A stretch of 64,000 bases of DNA from Actinoalloteichus_B caeruleus. Its GTDB lineage: Bacteria; Actinomycetota; Actinomycetes; Mycobacteriales; Pseudonocardiaceae. Each line of letters starts with the position of its first letter. Position 1 is the stretch's first letter. Shown here one piece after another: positions 54,601 through 63,600 of the stretch. The position numbers and the translations under genes are program-made. Location of the stretch: NCBI RefSeq assembly GCF_000718005.1, contig NZ_JODV01000012.1; one strand, given 5' to 3'. The notes under the pieces were generated by a model that did no database searches, was not told the DNA's origin, and saw nothing but the letters and a program-made list of their open reading frames with translations.

Positions 54601-57600
54601 CAGGAGCTCCACGGTGTCCGCATCGGAGCCGCGGACCCGCAGGTGCACCTTGCCCTCCTTGCCGTCGACGGTGAAGTCGACGTTCTCCATCCCCCGGAAC
54701 CGGGTGGCGGAGACGTCCGCGCTGAACTCGGCGTCCAGCACGAAGAGGGTGGTGTCGGAATCGATCTTCGACTCGCTCTTGAGTGCCTGGTTGTAGGCCA
54801 ACGAGCCCGTCGTCTTCCGGGAAGCGCCGAAGCCGAGCGTGCCGACCCCGCCCACGTTCATCTGCTGGCCGTGGCTCAGTTCTCCACCGGGACCGTAACC
54901 GCGTACCTCGACCCCGAGCTCGAAACCGCTGGAAATCCCCTTCTCGTTCGACTGACTCCCGGTCGCGGAGGCCTCGTGGCCGAGGGTGGCTTCACCGGCG
55001 TCGTGCCGTTGGAAGCCGCGGAACCTGGTGGTCGTGGTCGTGCTGACGTCAGGGAGGACCTGGTGGTAGGTGCGTCGCCCAGAAGGCTGTGGATTGGAGG
55101 TGGACAGTCCGTGGATGAGGGCGTCGGGCCCCGACTTCTCCACATGCGCCGAGTTGATCCGGCTCACCGCGTCCCGGCGGATGGTCCCGTCGACGGGGAC
55201 GCTGGCGGGCAGCTTGCTCATGACGTCCGCCCGGACCTGCCCCAGGCCCGAGACGAGATCCACGGACACGATGTGGTCGAGCAGGGCGGGTGGCAGGGCG
55301 ACCGCCGGTCTCGGCTTGGGCGGGGCGGGGTTCCTCGTGCCCTCCTGCGGGGACGAGACGTCCTTGTCCGCCTTGGTGTCCTTCTCCCTGTCGGCCTTGG
55401 TGTCCTTGCCGCTGGTGTCCTCGGTCGTCCGGGTGTCCTCGCCCGCCTTGTCCCGCGACGTGGTGTTCTGGTCAGCCGGCGCTGATCGGGTGTCGACGAC
55501 GGACGTCCCACCCTCCGTGGTTGTCCCGGTGTCGGACTTCGGGGTCGATGTCGAGGCGGATTCTCCGGGGCGGGCGTCGCGCAGCGCCGTTTCGGAGTAG
55601 CTCAGCCGGAACTCGCCGGGGAGGCTGACCCCCGGTTCCTTCGGCTTCCCGCTGCCCCGCACCTCGACGTCGGCCCGGAAGCGGACGTCGAACAGGGAGG
55701 GGTCGCCCTCCTTGGACACCGAGCGCGAGGAGGTTCCCACACGCTGCGTGCTGTCCTGGGTGGACCGCTCGGCCGTGCTCCTGAAGGTTGGCGTCACCAT
55801 GATCGGTGCGCCCGTCAACATCTGGAGCAGCGTGCCCGCACGAAGGGTGAAGGGCATCAGGGAACGGCTGACCTGCTTGTTCCGGGAACGCTCCGAGGAG
55901 ATCGACGTGCCGGGCGCGACCTCGTCCTTGGGCCCCTCGTCCTTGCCGTCCTTGCCGTCCTTGCCGTCCTTGCCGTCCTTGCCCTTGGGCTCCTTCGAGT
56001 CCTTGGCGTCGGGCGAGTCCTTGGCGTTCGCCTTGGAACCGTCCTCGCGACTCGTCTTCGTCCCGTCGGAGGAATCCGACGTCGTGGTCGACTTCGTGGC
56101 GGTGTCGTCCGGGGCCGGCAGGACCGATTCCGGCGTGAGCCGAACCCAGACATCGCGGACCGAGCCCTTGTCCCCGGTGAACTGGAACAGGTGTCCGTCG
56201 GTCAGCAGGCGCAGCGCGGCCACCGTGCCCTCCCGTCGGACGAGATCCCGCACCTGGGTGCGCAGCGTCGTCCCCTCGGTCGGGCTCAACCCCAGCTTCT
56301 TCGGCCGATCCCCGGCGGTGAGGGTGTCGAGGATGGTGGTGAGCTGCTGTGCCGGGGTCGGCTTCCTCCCCGACGTCGGCCCGCCCTGGGACGACGTCGT
56401 CGAGGACTTGGAGTCCTGGTCCAGCTCGATGGACCGGATCTTGGCCTCCGGACCTAGTATTCCGGCATCCTTGAGGTCCCGGGGCATCAGATCGCGCTTG
56501 GGCTTCTTCTCGGCCCCCGGCGTGTCGGTGTCAGTCGTCCGCTCGGGACTGACCGTCGTCTCATGGCCCGTCTCCCGCACGGCCGACTCGGTCGTCCGCT
56601 CGGGACTGACCGTCGTGTCGTGGCCCGTCTCCCGCGTGACGCGCTCGGTCAGCGGGTCGTCCCCCTCACGATGGCTGTGCTGGCCAGGTTCCTGATCGAG
56701 CAGTCGCGAGATGTGCACCCGGTGGGGGGCGGAGTCGGTCTCGAACGGGGACGTGAACGTCGTCGATCCGGGGTCCCGCGAGGGGTTCGGCCCCGCGGCC
56801 GGCCGCGTGGTGCTCGGCGCGGGAGGTTCCGCGTCGAACTCCGAGAAGTCCCTGTTCGATCGAACGAGGTAGGAGAAGTCGGAGATCACCGAGTCGTCGG
56901 GGATGGTCTCGAACGGGTAGCGCCGACCGGAGTCCCGCTGTTGCCCGGAACCCCGCTCGGGGGGCGGGGCGAACTCGGGATCCGAGCGGTCGTCGACGTC
57001 GTACCGCCGGCGCGGCGTGCCGCCCTCGGGATCGGGGGTGGCCGATCCACCTTCCTGGGCCGGGCGGTCCACACCGCCCCGTTCCTCGATGCCTCCGGCC
57101 GTGTCCCGGTCGGGAACCCGGCCTCCGGGGTCGTTCGACGCACCGTCGCCCCGCGCGGTCTCGGGTGGCGTCGGCGGGACCTCGGTCGTGGTCAGCTCAG
57201 GGTTGGTGTCCTCGGTGGTGGGAACGTGGTCCGCACTCCGCACGGGGTCCGATCCGTCCGAGTCGACGCGCGTCGTGGGCTCCCGGTCCGCGACGACCTG
57301 GTTCGACCCCTCACCCTCACTCACCGGGGTGCTCTCCGGCACCCGCGAATCCCGGGTGGTCCCGCCGGTGCCCTCGGTGCCCCGCTCCTCCAGGCCGCCC
57401 TCGGTCAGTCCGTCCTGCGGGTGCTCGCGCCGTTCACGGGCGCGCTCCAGCAGCTCCGTGATCCACTCGGGGCGATCCCCCTCGAAGTCGGCGGTCCTCT
57501 CCACCGGCTCGGCGAACCGGACCCGGCGGGGCGGCGCGGGTGTGGACCCGCCGGTCTCGGCATCGGTGGTGGACGTCCCGCCTTCCCGCGTCGCAGCGGG

Positions 57601-60600
57601 CACCACGGGCCGCTCCGCACCGTCCTGGACGGCGTCGTCGGCACGAACCCGATCCTCGGTGCTCCCGGCCTCGTCCCGCACGGGAGCCCGGCCGCTGGCT
57701 TCGTCCGACGCACCCTCGCCCCGCGCGGTCTCCGGTGGCGCCGGCGGGACCTCGGTCGTGGGCGGTCGACCGTCGGTGGTCGTCGTGGTGGCGCCACCGT
57801 CCTCGACCAGCGCCGGATCCGACCCGTCCGGCTCGACGCGCGTCGTGGGCTCCCGGTCCGCGACGACCTGGTTCGACCCCTCACCCTCACTCACCGGGGT
57901 GCTCTCCGGCACCCGCGGCCCTCGGCCGGTTCCGCTGGTGCCCTCCGCGTCGAATGCGGCACGTTCGACGGGGCTGGGAGCGGGGTCGTGGGTGTTCGGC
58001 GTCGGCGGGCGCTCGTTCACCAGCGGCGACGGCAGCACCGGCGGGGCGGAGGAGGCACGCGGCGTGGGAAGCGGCGCACGTCGCGGTTCGCGGCTCTGGC
58101 GCTGTTCGGTGGAATCCGTGGCGCGTTCGGAGGTGGGCTCGCGGGTTCCGTCCACCTCCCCCGGAGGTGCCTGCCTCGTGGCCTCGTCGACGGTCGGGTC
58201 CGGCGTCGTCCGGGTGTCGTTGCCCCCGCGTTGGCTGGTGTCGGGGTTGGGCGCGTCGCCCTCGCTCGGACTGCTGGTCGGGTTCGTGGCGGGCGGCTGC
58301 TCGCCCTGGCCGGCTCGCGAGTCGGGCGCCGTGCCCTGGGGCGCGGGCCCCGGTGGCGGTGCGGGGGGCGCGGCGAGTTCGGTGCCGCCCAGGCGCGGGC
58401 TGCCGGCCGGGGTGGCCTCGCGGGCGTTGTGTTCGAACCAGTCCCGCGCCTCCTGGGTGAGGGCGTCGCGGGGTCCCGGGGTGGGATCGTGGTAGGCGGC
58501 GTAGGCCTCGGCGAACCACTCCATCGGATCGGAGAACTGGTAGTTGGACACCGCGTTGTCCCGGGCCGAGGCCTGGTAGCTCACCCACTGGTTGTGCGGG
58601 CTCACCTGGTAGATGCGCCCGTCGACGGTGAGCCGGTCGCCACCACCGTCGTCGAGGGTCCAGGGTTGCCGCAGCGCGGCCCGGGCGAAGTCGATGGCCT
58701 GTTGGACCTTGGCCCGGTATTCCGGGCCGTGGTGGCCGTAGTCGGTGAGGAGCCGGTCGAGGTTGCCGGGATCGCTCCTGGTGCCTTCGGGGTGCAGCGC
58801 CGTTTCCAGGGCGTCGTCGAAGGTGGTGCTCCCCGACCTGTCGGTGCGGGCGGCCTGTTCCGGTGTCATCCCGACCTTGGTGACGACCGCATCGGCCACG
58901 CTCGACAGGTCGTGGTCGCCGTTGCTGTTGACGTGGACCCGCCAACCGCCGAACCGGTCCTCGTGGGCGTGGTTCTCCAACCAGTCGTGCCCGTTGTCCA
59001 CGGAGTGGGCGACCTCGTGCCGGAGTGTCCACTCCACGAGGTTGCCGTGCGCCAGGACGTCGGACACCCCGCCCATGACGTGCCGTCGTTCGCCGCCGAT
59101 CCTGAGGGCGTCCCGGGCGCCCAGCCCTTCGTACTGGGAGAGCGGGCCGAGGTCCATCAGCCACCGCTGCCAGCCGATCCCCCGGTCCAGCCGGGTGTAG
59201 AGCCAGGAGGGCATCCCGCCGGGGTTCACCACCTCGATGCTGTTGGTGTCGAGGTTGTAGCGGCTCGCGCCGCTACTGCTCTCCGAGCGGACGATCGAGT
59301 CGAGGAACGGGTTGTCCCGGACGTGCAGGGGCGGCAGGCCCCCCAGCACGGTGTCGATCCTGTCGAGCATGGAGTGGCTGAAGTGCTTGCCGTCCGTGCC
59401 CGGTGCCGGTCCGATCCTGGTGTGGTACTTGCGGGACAGCTCCATCTCCCGCTGCTCGACGGCCTGTTCCCTGCGGCTCCCCGGTGCGGGGGGCGCGTCG
59501 AGGTCGTGGGGCGCGTCGCTCTCCGCTCGGGACCGGTCGGGCCCGCCCCGCTCACCTCGGTCCCCCAAGGATCCCTCGGGGGAGGTGCGGGACGACGACG
59601 GCCCGGTGTCGGCGGAGAGGTCGCCGATGTGCTGGTCGAGGACCCGCAGGTAGCGGTCGGGGATCTGGACCCCCGGCATTTCCCGGATGGTCCCGTCGGC
59701 GTCGCGGTAGGTGGTCTCACCACCCATGAGGGTGCCGGTGATCGTCAGGCCGTCGGCCTCACCGGAGGGGTTGTACTCGTCGGGCAGGCCGATCATGTGG
59801 CCGACCTCGTGGGCGTAGACGAGGCCAGGTTGTCCCGGACGCCAGTTGCGCTGGTCGTTCCGCCCGCTCTCGGTGATCCGCACCTCGTGGTGTGCTGGCT
59901 GGTCGCCCTCGGCGCGCTCGATCCGCACCCGGAGCTGATCGCCGTTGGGCAGGCGCAGGTCGCGGGAGTTGAAGTAGTCGTCGACGCCCTTGCTCGCCTC
60001 GGCCCAGACGGCGTCGGGGTCCGCGGTGGACCCCGGGCCCGGGTTGACGCGCACGACGACCCGCACCTCGGTGACACCCTGATCGCCGACCTGGGCGCGT
60101 CGCACGTCGAAGGCGGTGTGCTCCCCGTAGGGGCGGCCGGGGACGATCCGCTTGGGCGGCACGCCCTCACCAGGGGGAACGAGGCCGCTGCGGCTGTCCT
60201 GACTGGGCAGCTGGCGGTACTTCCGACGTTCCACCCAGGGCGTCTCGTCCAGCTTCGCGCGTAGTTCGGGATCCAGCGGTGGGACGTCCCGTCCGGGCCG
60301 CGCCGGGCGACCGGGGGAACCCTCGGAGTCCCGGGTGCCCGGGCCGGACCGGTCGTCGGTGGTGGTCTGGTCGGTGGGGTTCCGGCCCGGTTCGCCGGTG
60401 GTGGACCCGCCGTGGTCAGCGTCCCCGGGCAGCGGGGCGCGTGGGGCGGGCGGGTTGGTGCTCTGCGGACCGCCCCACTCGGCGTACTCGCCGCGCACGT
60501 CGTGGGGTAGTGCCTCGCCGTACACCTGGGCGGTGAAGACCTCCGCGACGAACTCCAGGCCGCTGTTCGTCGCGTAGTGGCTGACGTCCATCGCGCTCTG

Positions 60601-63600
60601 CGCCGCGTTGGAGGTCGGCGGGGTGCCCTGAAGGGCGTGGTCCTGCACCCGCAACCACTGCGACGGGTCCTGGGCGGTGTGCAGACCGTGCCCCAGCTCG
60701 TGCACGAAGGTCGCTTCCGCGACGGCCCTGCGGTAGGTGTTCGACCTGGGCTTGTGGTTCCCGGGGTACAGCGACTGCAACTTGTGCTTGGCCTCGTACC
60801 GGGCGTCGGCGACACGGTGCGCCACGCCACGCATCCCGCTCTCCCCGACCCCTCCCCGTACCCCGTAGTCGGCGCCGGACGCGTCGTTGGGCCGGAAGAC
60901 GTTCGGGCCGAACAGCAGGTGCCACGACTGGGTGCCGGTGTTCGGGTCCCGCAGGTGCAGCATCTGCGTGAGCACCCCGGTGGTCCCTGGCGGTGCGAGG
61001 GACACCGTCACCGGCCCCGGGAACCGGTAACCGGCGCCCGACACCTTGTCCAGCGCCCCCTGGAGGGCATCCTTCTTCACCGGCCAGTCGGGATCCCGGG
61101 TCGCGTGCTCGACGCGCACCGTGACGCCGCCGTCGGACGAGGTCACGGTGTCGAACCGCGTCTCACCGCCGGAGCGGATCCGCGCCAACTGCTCGTTCGA
61201 CACCTCCCGCTGGACCTGGTAGATCTCGTTGACCCGTTCGGGGGTGAGGGCGGGGCGGGGCGGTGGGGCCTGCGGGGAGGGCAGCGGCGGCCCGCCCCAC
61301 TCGTCGTAGTCGTTGCGCACGCCAACGGGGAAGGACTCCCCGTACACCTGGCCGGTGAAGACCTCGGCGACGAACTCCAGGCCACTGTTCGTCGCGTAGT
61401 GGCTGACGTCCAGCGCGCTCGGAGCGGCATTGGGGACCGGCTGGGTGCCTCGCATCGCGTGCTGCTGCACCCGCAACCACTGCGACGGGTCGTGCGCGGT
61501 GTGCAGGCCGTGGCCGAACTCGTGCACGAGGGTCGCCTCGGCGATCGCCGTGCGGTAGTTCCGGGACTCTGACTTCGGCCTCCCGATGCCCAGCGACTGG
61601 AACTTGTGCTTGGCGTCGTACCGGGCGTCGGCGACGCGGTGCGCCACCCCACGCATCCCGCTCTCCCCGACCCCTCCTCGCACCCCGTAGTCGGTGCCGG
61701 AGGCGTCGTTGGGCCGGAAGACGTTCGGGCCGAGCAGCAGGTGCCAGGAGTGGGCGCCGGTCCCCGGGTCCCGCAGGTGCATCATCTGCGTCAGCACGCC
61801 CCGCGCGTCGGGGGGAGCCATCGTCACCATCACCGGACCCGGGAACCGATAACCGGCGCGGGAAACCCTGTCCAGCGCCCCCTGGAGGGCCTCCCGCTTC
61901 ACCGGGTAGTCGACGTCCGGTGTGGCGCGCTCCACCCACACCGAGACACCGCCGTCCGAGGACGTCATGGTGTCCCACGTCATCGTGCGGCCCGCCCGGA
62001 CCTGAGTGAGCTGTTCGTCCAGTGCCTCCCGCTGGACGTCGTAGATCCTCGTCACCTCCTCCGGAGTGATCGCCGGGCGGGGTGGCGGAGCGGGTGGTGC
62101 CGCGAGTTCGGACTCGGTCCGAGGCCGCTGGGGACCGTCACTCGGGGTGTTCGTGTCGGCTCGACCGTCCTGTCCGCCGGACCGGTCCCGTCCACTGGGC
62201 GGGGTGGAACCGCCGTTCGGGGTGGGGCCGGGTGGCACGAGGACGGGTGTCGGGCCCGGCTGTTCGGTGTCCCCTCGTCCGGGGGTGGGCCGCTGGCCGG
62301 GTGGGGGTGTCGGGCCGCCCTCGGCGCGCCGGTCCGGCGGTTGGACGGGCATCGGCTCGGGGCGGCTGGGCTGGCCACCACTCGTCGGGGGCCGGTTGCT
62401 CTCCGGCGGCGGGGTGGGTCGGCCGGAGTCGTCGGGGCGGGGAGCCGGTGGTGGGGTGGCCGGCCCCTGGTTCGGACCGGGATTCGGTGGAGCCCCCGTG
62501 GTGTGGCTGGCGGTCTGCCCGGTGATCGGGCCGCCGGTCGGTGCCTTGGGGGCGGGAGTGGTGCCCACCTCGACGATCGGCCGGGGAGTGGGGCGCTCCG
62601 GGGCGGGGCCCGAGGGGCGGGACTCGGTGGACACGCCTCCCCGGTCGGGGACGGCTGGCGGGGACTGCGGCGGCTGGGTGTGCGAGGAACCCGGTGTGGT
62701 CGAGGTGTGACCGCCGCTCGTGGGCGGCGGTGTCGGAGTGCTCGACTGCCCGCCACCGCCGGGCGGTGGGGTGGGAGTTGGCGTGGTGCTGGTGCTGGGG
62801 CCCGGGGCGGGTTGGGGTGCGGGACCGTTCGGGGTCGGCGTGGCCGGCGTGGTCGCCTGGCCGCCCGTGGACGGGCTGGGCGTTGGCGCGGTGGCCCCGG
62901 CATCGGAGGTCACCGGAGTGGGGGTGGGGGTGCTCGGTGGGCCGCTGCTCGTGACCACCGGTGCGGGTGCCGGCGTGCTCGTCGTGGTGGGGACGGGACC
63001 GCTGGTGACGGGCGTGCTGGTGATGGGCGTGCTGGTGATGGGCGTGCTGGTGATGGGCGTGCTGGTCGTCGGCACGGCGGTGGGCACCGGTCGTGCGGTG
63101 GGCGCCGGCGGCGGAGCGCTCTGCTGGTTCGAGTTCGTCGGTTGCGTCGCGGTGTTCCCCCCCTGGTTGGTGGGGGTCCCGGAGCCGGACTGCGTCGTGG
63201 GTGGGGGCGCCGCCTGGGACGCCACCGGGGTGTCCGCGCGCTGCCCCGAGGTGTCGGAACTCGTCGTGGTGGGTCGGTCCTGGTGCGGCGTGCCGCCGCC
63301 CTGCTGTCCCTGCTGCGGGGCGGGGGACTGCCCACCACCGGTGTCGCCCGTGGTCGGGGGGTGCTGGACGCTGGTGGATGGCTGGTCGGAGCTGGTGGAC
63401 GACCCGGTACGGCCGTTCGGGCTCGGTCCGGTTTGCTCCGCCTCCTGGAAGCGGCCGCCCGGCAGCGGCCCCTGCGCGCCCCGGTCCGAGGACGGGCTCG
63501 ACGTGGGTTCGGGACGCCCGGTGTGCTGCTGGGCGTCGGTGTCCTGGGCGCGTCCCGTCGAGGTGTGCTGGTCGGGGGTGACCCGGGTGGGACCGTCGGA

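Noticed and set aside
56563..60264. Plus-strand frame of 1233 codons opposite the giant gene
   Set aside because: Same antisense effect; no recognisable motifs, and its composition mirrors the third codon position of the real gene.
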